Of a stretch of DNA of 59,068 nucleotides, positions 9,131 to 18,645 are shown one piece after another. The translations under genes were made by a program, and so were the position numbers. Source of the stretch: Bacillota bacterium (GTDB lineage Bacteria > Bacillota > Bacilli > Paenibacillales > Paenibacillaceae); assembly GCA_023433615.1 (NCBI GenBank), contig JAEZCJ010000027.1:1-59068 (forward strand). Direction: 5' to 3'. How positions within the stretch are numbered: the stretch's first letter is position 1; the number at the start of each line of letters is the position of its first letter. The notes beneath the pieces are model-generated. The model saw nothing but the letters and a program-made list of their open reading frames with translations, was not told where the DNA came from and made no database searches.

Positions 9131-10252
9131 ATGGAATTGAAGATCAAGACCAATCCCGCAACTCCGCTTGCCTATGCGCAGGCCGCTTGCGACTCCTTAA
9201 TGGCATCGTACGTGGTGCCGGAAGCGCTGCCTCCGGCAGGCCGCTGGCACTATCATCAAGGGGTTTTCCTGGAAGGGATGCTGCAAGTATGGCGGCGCAC
9301 CGGCGATGACCGGTATCTGCTCTATCCGAAGCGCTATGTCGACAAGCTCGTGGACGAGAACGGCAGCTTCTTATTCGCCCGCGACGAATTGGACGCGATC
9401 ATGCCCGGGCTGCTCCTGCTCGAGCTGGATGACCGATTCAGCGAACGCCGGTACGGCATCGCTGCGGGGAAGCTACGGAACCTATTCCGCACCCTGAACA
9501 GGACGTCGGAGGGCGCATTCTGGCATAAGGATAAATATCCGTATCAGATGTGGCTGGACGGGTTGTATATGGGCGGTGTCTTCGCGCTGCGTTATGCCGA
9601 CAAGTACGGTGAGGAAGAACTCGTCCCGATGGTGATCGAATGGGAACGGCTCATGCGGAAGCATATGGCCGACGAATCGACAGGTCTTCTGTACCATGCT
9701 TGGGACGAGAGCCGTCAATTCCCTTGGGCGAATGCGGAGACCGGCAACTCGCCGGAGTTCTGGGGACGCTCGCTCGGCTGGTACGGCCTGGCGCTTACGC
9801 AGTTTCTCGATATTCTACCGGCTGACCATCCGGACCGTGCCGAGCTCATAGCCGCGCTAGGCGTGTTCGTGCAGGGGCTGATACGGTTCCAAGATGCGGA
9901 GACCGGCTTATGGTATCAGGTAGTCGACAAGGGCGATCGCCCTGACAATTGGCTGGAGACATCCTGCTCATCGTTGTTTGTCTATGCGATCGTAGGCGCC
10001 GTGAAGCATGGGGCGACCGATGCCGTGCAGCTCGATGCCGCGGCCAAGGGCTACGCCGGCTTGATCAACCGGCTGCGATATGATGACCAAGGCAGACTGG
10101 TGGTGCCGGACATCTGCATCGGAACATCGGCAGGCGATTACGAGAACTACGTCACGAGACCTGTGAGCGATAACGATCTGCACGGCGTAGGAGCATTCCT
10201 GTTTGCATGCGAAGCGATGTCCGCCGCTGCGGAGCTTGGGGCTGCCGAATGA
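9131..10252 (+). CDS. Glycoside hydrolase family 105, unsaturated glucuronyl/rhamnogalacturonyl hydrolase
   Basis: 373 residues, the usual length for the YteR/YesR group. These cytoplasmic (alpha/alpha)6-barrel enzymes hydrate the 4,5-double bond left by polysaccharide lyases and release the unsaturated uronic acid. The motif HKDKYPYQMWLDGLYMG is present; Asp143 in MWLDG falls at the same number as the catalytic Asp of Bacillus YteR. WGRSLGWYGLAL is the second family motif. No signal peptide, as expected for an enzyme acting on imported oligosaccharide. It overlaps the next gene by 4 bp (ATGA), so translation is coupled. Confidence 0.9.
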   Translation: MELKIKTNPATPLAYAQAACDSLMASYVVPEALPPAGRWHYHQGVFLEGMLQVWRRTGDDRYLLYPKRYVDKLVDENGSFLFARDELDAIMPGLLLLELDDRFSERRYGIAAGKLRNLFRTLNRTSEGAFWHKDKYPYQMWLDGLYMGGVFALRYADKYGEEELVPMVIEWERLMRKHMADESTGLLYHAWDESRQFPWANAETGNSPEFWGRSLGWYGLALTQFLDILPADHPDRAELIAALGVFVQGLIRFQDAETGLWYQVVDKGDRPDNWLETSCSSLFVYAIVGAVKHGATDAVQLDAAAKGYAGLINRLRYDDQGRLVVPDICIGTSAGDYENYVTRPVSDNDLHGVGAFLFACEAMSAAAELGAAE

Positions 10253-11853
10253 GCTGCCGCAAGGGCTCCGGCACATTCCGCAATCCGATTCTGCCCGGTT
10301 TCTATCCCGACCCGTCGGTATGCCGATCGGGCGACGACTATTATATGGTTACGTCGAGCTTCGAATATTATCCCGGCATCCCGCTCTTCCACAGCAAGGA
10401 CCTGGTTCATTGGCGGCAGCTCGGCCATGTGCTGGACCGGCCGTCGCAGCTCAACCTGGATGGGACGCCCTGCTCCAAAGGCATATACGCGGCAACCATC
10501 CGTTATCATGACGGCATCTATTATGTGGTGACGACGTTCGTCGAGAGCCAGGAGGGGGAGCGACGCAATTTCTATGTGACGGCCGATAACCCGGCTGGGC
10601 CATGGTCCGACCCGGTCTGGATCGCAGGCGCGCCGGGCATCGATTCTTCCTTCTTCTTCGACGATGACGGTCGTGCCTATATGATGGCCAATCGGCGGCC
10701 GCCCGGCGGCCAGCACTATCCGAAGCATATGGAGATCTGGCTGCAGGAGATCGACCTGACGATAGGGAGGCTGATCGGCGACCGCTACAGCCTCTGGGAC
10801 GGCGCGATGAAGTTCGTCCATGCGCAGGAGGCTCCCCATATCTACAAGGCGAACGGCTATTATTACCTGATCATAGCGGAGGGCGGCACGGGCCATACGC
10901 ATGCCGTGACCGTGGCGCGCAGCAAGCACATTGCTGGGCCTTACGAGAGTTGCATCTCGAACCCGATCTTGACGCATCGCCATCTCGGACGCTGCGCAGC
11001 CGTCACGAATATCGGTCATGCGGATCTCGTCGAGACGCAGTACGGCGAGTGGTGGCTCGTCTGCCTCGGCTCTCGTCCTTATGGCGGTGCCTACCGCAAT
11101 CTAGGGCGAGAGACGTTCCTCGCGCCGGTTATCTGGGAGGACGGCTGGCCTGTCGTGAACCCGGGCAAGGGCATCGTGGAACTGGAGTCGCCGCGGCCGA
11201 ATCTGCCTGAGCATCGATGGCCGTCACTGCCGGCCTGCGATACCTTCGAATCCGAGGTGCTGGACCATCGCTGGAATTTCATCCGTACGCCGCGGGACGG
11301 CTTCTGGAGCTTGCGCGAGCGCCGCGGTTATCTGCGCCTCCATGTCAAGCCGGAAACGGTTACGCGTTGGGAGAACCCGAGCTTCATCGGGCGACGACAG
11401 CAGCATATGCGATTCGCTGCGCGAACGGCAATGGAATTCAAGCCGAGACAGGATGCGGAAGCAGCAGGGATCGTACTTCTGCAGAACAACGATTATCATT
11501 ATCGCTTCGAATATGCAATGATCGGCGGGAAGCGGGCGATTCGCCTCATTGAGCGGAGGAACGGCGCGGAGCGTACGATTGCGTGTCACCCGGCACCGGC
11601 AGCGGAGGGGATGGCCGACGCTCCCGATCGGCTCTACCTGCTCGTCGAGGCCGACGGACAAAGCTACCGGTTCTGCTACGCGCACAGCGCTGAGGCCTGG
11701 ATGACGCTGGCCGATCAAGTCGACGGCACGATGCTCAGCACGGATGTCGCAGGCGGATTCGTCGGCGCTTATATCGGCTTATATGCGACAAGCGACGGCC
11801 GCCCGAGCCGGAATAAGGCGGACTTCGACTGGTTCGAATATACAGGTGAATGA
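10249..11853 (+). CDS. Glycoside hydrolase family 43 (beta-xylosidase/arabinofuranosidase-like)
   Basis: 534 residues. The N-terminal five-bladed propeller (about 1-310) shows the expected catalytic residues: Asp21 in FYPDPS (base), Asp132 in GIDSSFFF (pKa modulator) and Glu194 in QEAPHIYK (acid). The C-terminal ~200 residues look like the beta-sandwich domain found in GH43 xylosidases. No signal peptide, so it acts on imported oligosaccharides. The ATG at 10249 overlaps the previous stop; earlier in-frame starts lie within the GH105 gene. GH43 plus GH105 suggests a substrate carrying both pentose side chains and unsaturated uronic ends. Confidence 0.9.
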   Translation: MSCRKGSGTFRNPILPGFYPDPSVCRSGDDYYMVTSSFEYYPGIPLFHSKDLVHWRQLGHVLDRPSQLNLDGTPCSKGIYAATIRYHDGIYYVVTTFVESQEGERRNFYVTADNPAGPWSDPVWIAGAPGIDSSFFFDDDGRAYMMANRRPPGGQHYPKHMEIWLQEIDLTIGRLIGDRYSLWDGAMKFVHAQEAPHIYKANGYYYLIIAEGGTGHTHAVTVARSKHIAGPYESCISNPILTHRHLGRCAAVTNIGHADLVETQYGEWWLVCLGSRPYGGAYRNLGRETFLAPVIWEDGWPVVNPGKGIVELESPRPNLPEHRWPSLPACDTFESEVLDHRWNFIRTPRDGFWSLRERRGYLRLHVKPETVTRWENPSFIGRRQQHMRFAARTAMEFKPRQDAEAAGIVLLQNNDYHYRFEYAMIGGKRAIRLIERRNGAERTIACHPAPAAEGMADAPDRLYLLVEADGQSYRFCYAHSAEAWMTLADQVDGTMLSTDVAGGFVGAYIGLYATSDGRPSRNKADFDWFEYTGE

Positions 11854-11959
11854 TAGACGCAGGATTGCCAATAATCCCTATCGTATAGGACGGTTGGCTG
11901 CGGCGAACGCTACTCGTAAGCCGCACCAATCGATGGACCATAACGGAGGGATAGAGATC

Positions 11960-12796
11960 ATGAGACATACGCGGACGAATCTCGCCATAGCCGTATGCAT
12001 GCTCGGCTCTGTACTGTTGGCGGGATGTTCCGATATTCAGGGAGACGTAGGCAACCGCAATATCAGGCCGAACAGCGTGTTAACGGACGGCAACGGCAAT
12101 CGCGTGATCGACAAGCGATTCGCGAACGATCAATTCAACGAGATGAACCGCGTTTACGGCAGGCGGTTGAATAGCAATAACCTGATCGGCAGCCATCAGA
12201 ATTACCGGATGGAGATCAGCCAGGATATTGCGGACCGATTGAACGCGATTGACGGCATCGAAGCGTCATGCGTTATCCTGACGGACCGCAATGCCTATGT
12301 TGCGATTCGATCCAAGGGCGAACAGCAAGCTCGTACGCATGACCGCAAGGAAAAAGGCACGCGTGCGGCAGCGAATTCAACCGGCAGCCTAGGCTATCCG
12401 CGCATGTACGAAGCGTTGGACATCGAGCGGGACACCGAACCGCTGACGCATGGCATGGGGATGAAGAGCACGCGGACGGAATCGCGGGCGGGCATCGACG
12501 ATCCGACTACGGGCAATGCCGAAGGAGGCAGCCGCTACCGCTCGCTCCAAACGAACGGCAGCTTGCAGCAGCAGGCAGCGGCCGTCATTCAATCGATGGC
12601 GCCGCAGATTGAGCGCGTCTACGTGTCGAAGGATCCGGAGTTCTTCGGCCGCATGTCCGGTTACACGGCGGAAGCAAGCAGCGGCAAGCCGATTCAAGGC
12701 TACATCGCGGAATTCAATGCCATGGTCGAGCGTCTCTTCCCGTTGAAGTCCGGCATTCGGGTCAGCCGTTCTGTCGATACCAGCCCATTCGATTAA
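11960..12796 (+). CDS. YhcN/YlaJ family sporulation lipoprotein
   Basis: 278 residues with signal peptide and lipobox LLAGC (Cys about residue 21). The core GSHQNYRMEISQDIADRL, followed by DGIEASCVILTDRNAYVAI, is the YhcN/YlaJ domain found in spore inner-membrane lipoproteins. The middle (about 125-200) is low complexity, and the C-terminal AAAVIQSMAPQIERVYVSKD continues the family pattern. The ribosome site GGAGGG precedes the ATG at 11960; longer upstream frames overlap the GH43 gene and lack a signal. No clear sigma-G promoter was found just upstream. Confidence 0.85.
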   Translation: MRHTRTNLAIAVCMLGSVLLAGCSDIQGDVGNRNIRPNSVLTDGNGNRVIDKRFANDQFNEMNRVYGRRLNSNNLIGSHQNYRMEISQDIADRLNAIDGIEASCVILTDRNAYVAIRSKGEQQARTHDRKEKGTRAAANSTGSLGYPRMYEALDIERDTEPLTHGMGMKSTRTESRAGIDDPTTGNAEGGSRYRSLQTNGSLQQQAAAVIQSMAPQIERVYVSKDPEFFGRMSGYTAEASSGKPIQGYIAEFNAMVERLFPLKSGIRVSRSVDTSPFD

Positions 12797-12799
12797 GCC

Positions 12800-12840
12800 G
12801 AGGCTTTATTCGCTCCGAGACGGAGCGGATAAAGCCTCTT
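12800..12840. terminator. Bidirectional terminator between convergent genes
   Basis: Stem GAGGCTTTAT + CGCTCCG with loop AGA and its complement at 12800-12838. It overlaps the last codons of the - strand oxidoreductase gene and serves the yhcN-like gene on the + strand. Confidence 0.7.
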
Positions 12841-14392
12841 CCTGTCCCGTGAGCCTGGCGAGCGGTTCGACGGCGGGACCTTCGACAACGCCGCCGTCAT
12901 AATCGAAGCGCGATCCGTGGCAAGGGCAATCCCATGTCCGTTCCCCGCCGTTCCACTCGAGTTCGCAGCCCATGTGCGTGCAGGTCGTATCGACCAGATG
13001 CAGCTTCCCGCTCGGATCCCGATATGCCCCGGCCCGCTGTCCGTCGAGCCGGACGACAGCGCCTTCATCCGGACCCAGCTCGTCGAGCTTACGATCCGCG
13101 AGATCCAGCTTGCCTGAAATCCATACCTTCGCAATCGTCGCATTCTCCTTGAGAAGCTTCCATGCATCGGGGTTCACCTGGAAACGGCTTGGGGAGAACA
13201 ATTCCGCATAAGGATTGTCGCGTCCCTGGATCAGATCGGTCAGGACATGTCCGGCCGCCGTTCCATTCGTCATTCCCCACTTGTGAAAAGCAGTCGCGAC
13301 GTAGATGTTCGGCTGATCCTTGGACATCGGTCCGATATAGGGTACCTTGTCCGGCGGAATAATATCCTGCGCGGACCAGCGATATGGAATGTTCTTCACG
13401 CCGAAGAGCTTCTGCCCGTAGGCTGCCAGCGTATCGAATCGATTGCGCGTGTCTTCCTTGGTACCCGTCCGATGATTCTCCCCGCTGACGAGCACCAGCG
13501 TACGGCCGTTCTCTTCGCAGGATCGAAGCGACCGCGTAGGGGTGGAAGCGCTGATGTACATGCCGCCGGGATACGGCTGCACAGGCTCGATCGCGACCAC
13601 GTAGGACTTTACGGCGTACAGCCTGGCATAGAAGAGGCCGATGCCGTCGCAGAACGGATAATGGGTCGCGGTTACGAGCTTGCGGCACCGCAAGGCATGC
13701 CCAGCCTTCGTCTTCAGCACCGGACGATCCTTATCCGTCGTATCGACCGTATAAGCCGGCGAATGCTCATATACCCGAACCCCTGCGGCAAGTGCCTCTC
13801 GGAGCAGATGCGAAAGGTAGCGGAGCGGGTGGAACTGCGCTTGATCGCGCATGGCCACCGCGGCAAGTGCCCCAGCTTCTGTCGGCAGCGGGAGCGAACT
13901 TACCCAATCGCCATCGATACCAAGCTTCGCGTACGCCTCCAGCTCCTTCTCGAGCTTCTTCAGATCGGCATCTGCCGCAGCGAATACATACGCATCCTCG
14001 TCCTGCAGCCCGCAAGGAATCGCATGCCGCTCCACGGCGTGGCGAATGAAAGCCATCGCATCCCGATTCGCCTCGTAATACCGCCTTGCTCCCTCAACGC
14101 CATGATAGGAGATGAGCTCGTCGTAGATCAGATTGTGCTGCGCGGTGACTTTGGCCGTCGTATGACCCGTCGTGCCGCGCAGTACGCGATCGGCTTCGAG
14201 CAGGATGACATCGACCCCTTCACGCGCCAACAGATAAGCGGTCGTTATGCCTGCGATGCCGGCGCCCGCGATCACGACGTCTGTATCGATATCTTCGTTC
14301 AGACTCGGGAATTCGGGGAACTCCGCGGAATCAATCCAATAGGAGCTAGTCTGACCGGGCAGCCGATTCAGGCTGCGACTCTGTTCATTCAT
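12806..14392 (-). CDS. FAD-dependent oxidoreductase with C-terminal Rieske [2Fe-2S] domain
   Basis: 528 residues. The N-terminal DAO-type FAD domain has the dinucleotide fold VVIAGAGIAGITTAYLLARE at about residues 34-53 and the GHTTAKVTAQH motif characteristic of this group. The last ~90 residues form a Rieske domain with CTHMGC and CPCHGS ligands. The proteins are common in Bacillus and Paenibacillus and are loosely related to glycine/betaine oxidases; the substrate is not established. Start chosen at MNEQSRSLNRLPG (14392). It is transcribed towards the yhcN-like gene and away from the germination operon. Confidence 0.88.
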   Translation of the reverse strand: MNEQSRSLNRLPGQTSSYWIDSAEFPEFPSLNEDIDTDVVIAGAGIAGITTAYLLAREGVDVILLEADRVLRGTTGHTTAKVTAQHNLIYDELISYHGVEGARRYYEANRDAMAFIRHAVERHAIPCGLQDEDAYVFAAADADLKKLEKELEAYAKLGIDGDWVSSLPLPTEAGALAAVAMRDQAQFHPLRYLSHLLREALAAGVRVYEHSPAYTVDTTDKDRPVLKTKAGHALRCRKLVTATHYPFCDGIGLFYARLYAVKSYVVAIEPVQPYPGGMYISASTPTRSLRSCEENGRTLVLVSGENHRTGTKEDTRNRFDTLAAYGQKLFGVKNIPYRWSAQDIIPPDKVPYIGPMSKDQPNIYVATAFHKWGMTNGTAAGHVLTDLIQGRDNPYAELFSPSRFQVNPDAWKLLKENATIAKVWISGKLDLADRKLDELGPDEGAVVRLDGQRAGAYRDPSGKLHLVDTTCTHMGCELEWNGGERTWDCPCHGSRFDYDGGVVEGPAVEPLARLTGQEEALSAPSRSE

Positions 14393-14434
14393 CTCCAACA
14401 ACACCTTTCTTAGATGGCAAACGGCGCAAGAACA

Positions 14435-14464
14435 GGAATAGTTTATCAATTAATCGCCATCTTA
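14435..14464 (+). promoter_or_regulatory. Sigma-G type promoter of the germination operon
   Basis: GGAATA (14435-14440), 17-bp spacer, CATCTTA (14458-14464). This matches the forespore sigma-G pattern GNATR-N17/18-CATNNTA, and the ATG follows about 43 bp later. gerA-type operons are sigma-G dependent in Bacillus. Confidence 0.65.
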
Positions 14465-14507
14465 ATACTACATCCAGCCCTGACATACTCGAAGAAGGTG
14501 ATCGCAG

Positions 14508-16013
14508 ATGGCGCACGAGACCCAGGAAGCAATCAGCATCGACCTTACAAGCAATATCAAGGCCCTTCGCATGCATCTGCGCGATTGCTCCGATGTCGTC
14601 TACCGCACTGTGCGAATCGATAAAGAGACGCACGGTTTAGTCGTATTTCTCTCGAATATGGTGGATATGGAAGCCGTAAGAACGGACATTATCGGGAAAC
14701 TGCAGCAGTTCGCGGCGCCGCTCGACGCATCCGAACCGATTCTATGGCATATTCCCGTGCCGAATGTCACCGCGCACGACAATCTGAACGATGCCGTAGC
14801 GGCGGTGATGCAGGCTGAGGCGCTGCTCGTGATCGACGGACATCGTTCGGCTTACAGCTTCGGGATCGCGCAAGGCAAACGGCGCAGCGTGCAAGAGCCG
14901 TCGTCCGAGACGGTCGTTCGCGGACCGAGGGAGGGCTTCACGGAAGATCTGGGCGTGAATCTGTCCCTCATTCGCAATAAGCTGAAGTCGGATAAGCTGA
15001 AGACGATTGAATATACGATCGGCACGGAATCGAAGACGAAGGTCGTGCTTGCTTACTTCGAGCATATCGCGAGGCCGGAGATCATCCGGGAGGCGAAGCG
15101 CCGCCTGGAAGGCATCGACATCGATGCCATACTGGAGACCGGATACATCGAGGAATTGATCGAGGACGACCCGAGTTCGCCGTTCCCGCAATTCCAATAT
15201 ACCGAACGGCCCGACAATGCTGCTGCGCAGCTCTTAGAAGGGCGATTCGTGGTGCTTGTGGACGGCACGCCGTTCGTATTGATAGCGCCCGTAACCGCTT
15301 GGCAGTTCCTGCAGGCAAGCGAGGACTATTACGAGCGTTACATGATCGGCAATTTGCTGCGCTGGCTCCGCCTGTTTTTCTTGTTCGTTGCGCTGTTCCT
15401 GCCAGGCACCTATGTGGCCGTTCTGACTTTTCACCACGACATGTTGCCGACGAGCCTCGTCCTCAGCATCGCGGCGTCGCGGGAATCGATTCCTTTTCCG
15501 GCATTGGTGGAGGCCTTAATTATGGAGGTCAGCTTCGAGGCGCTGCGCGAGGCAGGGATTCGGCTGCCCAAGGCCGTCGGACAAGCGGTGAGCATACTCG
15601 GAGCGCTCGTCATCGGCCAATCCGCCGTCCAAGCCGGCATCGTGTCCGCACCGATGGTTATCGTCGTCTCGCTGACAGGCATCGCCTCATTCTGTTTGCC
15701 GCGGTTTAACTTTGCCATCACGGTCCGTCTGCTGCGCTTCCCGATCATGATCCTCGCCGGTTTCTTCGGCTTGTTCGGCATGGTGGCGGGCGCCGTGCTG
15801 CTCGCGGCGCATTTATCCCGGTTAAGCTCGTTCGGACAGCCCTATTTAACCGGCGTGGCGCCATATTCGAAGGGAGACAACAAGGATATATTCGTTCGGT
15901 CGCCGTGGTGGGAGCTCGGCAGCAGACCGCGCCGTCTCGGAAGGAATAATGCGAAGCGGATGAGCAAAGAGTCGATGAGCAAGCACAACTATAATCAAAT
16001 CCCGGAGTGGTGA
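14508..16013 (+). CDS. gerKA: Spore germination receptor subunit A (GerA/GerKA family)
   Basis: 501 residues. A large hydrophilic N-terminal domain (about 1-280) is followed by four to five membrane helices and a basic tail. Family motifs include SIAASRESIPFPALVEALIM, EVSFEALREAGIRLPK and the LTGIASFCLPRFNFAI segment. With subunits B and C it forms a germinant receptor in the spore inner membrane that responds to nutrients. Ribosome site GAAGGTGATC before ATG 14508. The gerK name follows the closest well-known group; the germinant is unknown. Confidence 0.93.
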   Translation: MAHETQEAISIDLTSNIKALRMHLRDCSDVVYRTVRIDKETHGLVVFLSNMVDMEAVRTDIIGKLQQFAAPLDASEPILWHIPVPNVTAHDNLNDAVAAVMQAEALLVIDGHRSAYSFGIAQGKRRSVQEPSSETVVRGPREGFTEDLGVNLSLIRNKLKSDKLKTIEYTIGTESKTKVVLAYFEHIARPEIIREAKRRLEGIDIDAILETGYIEELIEDDPSSPFPQFQYTERPDNAAAQLLEGRFVVLVDGTPFVLIAPVTAWQFLQASEDYYERYMIGNLLRWLRLFFLFVALFLPGTYVAVLTFHHDMLPTSLVLSIAASRESIPFPALVEALIMEVSFEALREAGIRLPKAVGQAVSILGALVIGQSAVQAGIVSAPMVIVVSLTGIASFCLPRFNFAITVRLLRFPIMILAGFFGLFGMVAGAVLLAAHLSRLSSFGQPYLTGVAPYSKGDNKDIFVRSPWWELGSRPRRLGRNNAKRMSKESMSKHNYNQIPEW

Positions 16014-16018
16014 TCGAC

Positions 16019-17203
16019 ATGCGTACGGCAGCCCGGATACTGTTACTTGCCCTAGCCATCCTGCTGCTCCCAGGGTGCTGGGATCGCAGGGAGATCAACG
16101 ATATCGCGTTCGTCCTCGGCTCCGCCGTCGATAAGAAAGGCGAGAAGTATATCGCCTCCATTCAGGTGGCGCTGCCGAGCCAAATGGGCGGCGCCGGAAG
16201 CTCGGGAGGAGGCGGGGGAACGGCGGGAAACAAGTCCTACCTGCTCCTCTCGCACAGCGGAGATACCGTTCGCATGGCCAACTACGAGGAGCAGCTTTAC
16301 ATGTCAAGACAGCTGTTCTTCGCGCACCGCAGAGTGCTGCTCGTCGGCGAGGAAATGGCGCAGGACGGAATTGCTCCGATTATGGACGTGCTGGGAAGAA
16401 TTCCGCAGAATCGCCTGTCATCCTATATGGTCGCAACCAGAGGTCCCGCTCTGGATTATATGAAGGTGTCGGGGGAGATTGAGCGATACCCATCGGAAAT
16501 CGTGCGAGAGCTTGCCGTGAACGCGATGACGAATCCCGCGACCATGAAGCTGGTCATCGATAAGCTCATGACGGATGGCATTGACGTCGTCCTACCGGCA
16601 GTCCGCATCGTGAACAATGAGCAAGGTTCGAAGCCCGCGAAGTCGACCGGCATTAAGATGGACGGACTTGCGATATTCCGCCAGGGCAAGCTGCTGCGCA
16701 TCTTGACGGGAGAGGAGTCGCAGTTCATGCTGCTCGCGATGGGAGAAGCCAAAGCGCCGGAGCTTGCTCTTCCTGCGCCGCGAGGTCATGGCGATATCGT
16801 ACTCGGTTTGCATAATACGGCGATAAAAATCGAGACAAGCATTGAGGAAGACATCCCGGTGTTCCGCCTCGTCGTACAAGGCAAGGCAATCGTTGTGGAT
16901 AACGAATCGAACTTCACCTTAGCCAGCGACGACCAGCTCAAAGAATTGGAGCGCGCAATGAACAAGCGCCTCAACGCCGGCATCACGAAGGTGGTCAAGT
17001 CTGTTCAGCAGGAGGGAGCCGACCCGATCGGACTGGGGCGCGCGCTGTCGAAGAAGATGCCGCATGCGTGGGAACGGTATCATGAGAAGTGGGAAGTATC
17101 GCTCAAGGAAGCGCGAGTCGACGTACAATCCATGGTGAGGATCGGGAATACGGGGACGGTATTGAAAAGCTTCGGCCTAAAGGAGGAAGAGTTGGTCCAA
17201 TGA
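16019..17203 (+). CDS. gerKC: Spore germination lipoprotein subunit C (Ger(x)C family)
   Basis: 394 residues with signal peptide and lipobox LLPGC (Cys about residue 18), followed by WDRREINDIAFVLGSAVDK, the classic Ger(x)C opening. A Gly/Ser-rich loop at about residues 60-70 is a local insertion. The C-terminal half ends in the family motif region HEKWEVSLKEARVDV. The ATG at 16019 is 5 bp after the gerKA stop with GGAGTGG at the right distance; a GTG at 16007 would overlap gerKA. It overlaps the next small gene by 4 bp. Confidence 0.93.
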   Translation: MRTAARILLLALAILLLPGCWDRREINDIAFVLGSAVDKKGEKYIASIQVALPSQMGGAGSSGGGGGTAGNKSYLLLSHSGDTVRMANYEEQLYMSRQLFFAHRRVLLVGEEMAQDGIAPIMDVLGRIPQNRLSSYMVATRGPALDYMKVSGEIERYPSEIVRELAVNAMTNPATMKLVIDKLMTDGIDVVLPAVRIVNNEQGSKPAKSTGIKMDGLAIFRQGKLLRILTGEESQFMLLAMGEAKAPELALPAPRGHGDIVLGLHNTAIKIETSIEEDIPVFRLVVQGKAIVVDNESNFTLASDDQLKELERAMNKRLNAGITKVVKSVQQEGADPIGLGRALSKKMPHAWERYHEKWEVSLKEARVDVQSMVRIGNTGTVLKSFGLKEEELVQ

Positions 17204-17418
17204 ATACGTTCATATTCGTCATGCTGCTGTGGGCAGCGTTCATCTGCATCGTGATCTGGCCCGTCATGCGGAAGGCAGGTGCTGCCGTTCGGTGGCTCTC
17301 TGTCCTGTTGGTCGCAGGCGGTTACGCCGTATGCTTCTATGTATGGAAGTCGCAGTTATGGACGTCTCCGGCCATATGGATCATGCGTGCCCTCGAGCCC
17401 GTCATTCCGAACAACTAA
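17200..17418 (+). CDS. Small membrane protein in the germination operon
   Basis: 72 residues with two predicted helices (about 4-20 and 32-49) and a C-terminal amphipathic stretch. An AAGGAGG ribosome site and an ATGA overlap with gerKC support real, coupled translation. Some ger operons carry an extra small subunit (GerD-independent 'D' proteins of two helices that adjust receptor activity); this could be such a subunit, but length and topology are the only basis. No recognisable motif. Confidence 0.75.
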   Translation: MNTFIFVMLLWAAFICIVIWPVMRKAGAAVRWLSVLLVAGGYAVCFYVWKSQLWTSPAIWIMRALEPVIPNN

Positions 17419-17439
17419 AGTGCGAAGGGGGACGGCATA

Positions 17440-18519
17440 ATGCCATCAACCGTTTCGAATATGGCATTGTCCCGCCGGCAGATCTTACTGGTCGGAGCGA
17501 TGTACACCTTCGACAGTACCTTGATCAGCGTGCAATCGCAGAGCGTAACTTATGCCAAACAGCATATCTGGCTGGCGCATATCGTGCCGGCGCTTGTTAT
17601 CCTGCTCGTGCTCGCCATGCTGGTGAAGCTGCTTGCCCGCCATCCGGGTCACGATCTGTTCGCGATCATGGATCATGCCAAGCCGTATATCGGCAAGCCG
17701 CTCATGATGCTGACGGTCCTCTTCTTCTTCTTCATCATAGTGCGGGATCTCCGCGCGATATCGGAATTCGTCAATATTTCGCTCTTGCCGAAGACGCCGA
17801 TCTACATGATTGGCAGCATCGTTGCGATGACCGTTGTCCTCATCTGCCGCGGCGGCATCATCGTGCTTGCGCGCATGACCGAGATTTTCGGATTGGTGCT
17901 GTCCGTAGTCGTCATCCTGCTGCCTATCCTGATGGCGAACGATATCGCTTGGATGAACCTCATGCCGTTCTGGACGATCGATTACGGCGGGGTGGCGATG
18001 GGAAGCTGGTATCTGTTCTCGTATATCGGCGAAATCATTGCGCTTGCATTCCTCTGCACAAGCAGCAATCTGACCTTCAAGAGAGGCGCGCTCGCGGTGA
18101 CGCTCGGCGTGGGGCTGCTCATTATTATGTCCATGCTTGGCGTGCTGGTGTTAGGGTTGCCGCTTATGGGACGGATGCTCTATCCGAATTATGAGCTTGT
18201 CCGCCACATTCATCTTACAGACTTCTTGGATCGCTTGGATCTTCCGCTGATCGGGTTGTGGCTGCCGACGATGTTCGTCAAGATCGGGTACAGTCTCGTC
18301 GTAGTCTGCTTAGGACTCAGGCGGCTGCTGCCGAAGGGCAGCGGCAAGGCGTTGGTCGGGCCGGTCGGTTTCTTCGCGTTCGGAGTCTCGTTCTGGTTCT
18401 TCGAGAATTCGCTCCAGCTATTCAATTTCAACCGGACATGGACCGGAATCGCGATCGTATTCGAGGTGCTGCTGCCGATCGCTGCTTTCCTGATGCTATA
18501 TGGACGTAAACCGGCATAA
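17440..18519 (+). CDS. gerKB: Spore germination receptor subunit B, GerKB-type permease
   Basis: 359 residues with about ten predicted helices, in the amino acid/polyamine/organocation superfamily (endospore germination permease). The opening LSRRQILLVGAMYTFDSTLI and the FVNISLLPKTPIYMIGSIVA segment are typical. In germinant receptors this subunit carries the nutrient-binding pocket. A GAAGGGGGAC ribosome site precedes ATG 17440. It is the last gene of the receptor operon. Confidence 0.93.
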   Translation: MPSTVSNMALSRRQILLVGAMYTFDSTLISVQSQSVTYAKQHIWLAHIVPALVILLVLAMLVKLLARHPGHDLFAIMDHAKPYIGKPLMMLTVLFFFFIIVRDLRAISEFVNISLLPKTPIYMIGSIVAMTVVLICRGGIIVLARMTEIFGLVLSVVVILLPILMANDIAWMNLMPFWTIDYGGVAMGSWYLFSYIGEIIALAFLCTSSNLTFKRGALAVTLGVGLLIIMSMLGVLVLGLPLMGRMLYPNYELVRHIHLTDFLDRLDLPLIGLWLPTMFVKIGYSLVVVCLGLRRLLPKGSGKALVGPVGFFAFGVSFWFFENSLQLFNFNRTWTGIAIVFEVLLPIAAFLMLYGRKPA

Positions 18520-18554
18520 ACCGCTTGTAATCCGCCCATTTTCCATGGTAATCG

Positions 18555-18583
18555 CACCACTGTATGCTGTCCTTCATACTATA
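18555..18583 (+). promoter_or_regulatory. Sigma-K type promoter of gerE
   Basis: CACC (18555-18558), 16-bp spacer, CATACTATA (18575-18583), a full match to the mother-cell sigma-K -10 CATANNNTA. gerE is sigma-K dependent in B. subtilis. Confidence 0.65.
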
Positions 18584-18645
18584 ATTTGACTGTATCCCTT
18601 AACCTTGTAAACACAATAAACCCGGGCAAGGAGGGGTGACAAACA

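Noticed and set aside
13247..14413. A 388-codon open frame on the + strand
   Set aside because: Antisense to the FAD-Rieske oxidoreductase, which has intact cofactor motifs; no ribosome site.
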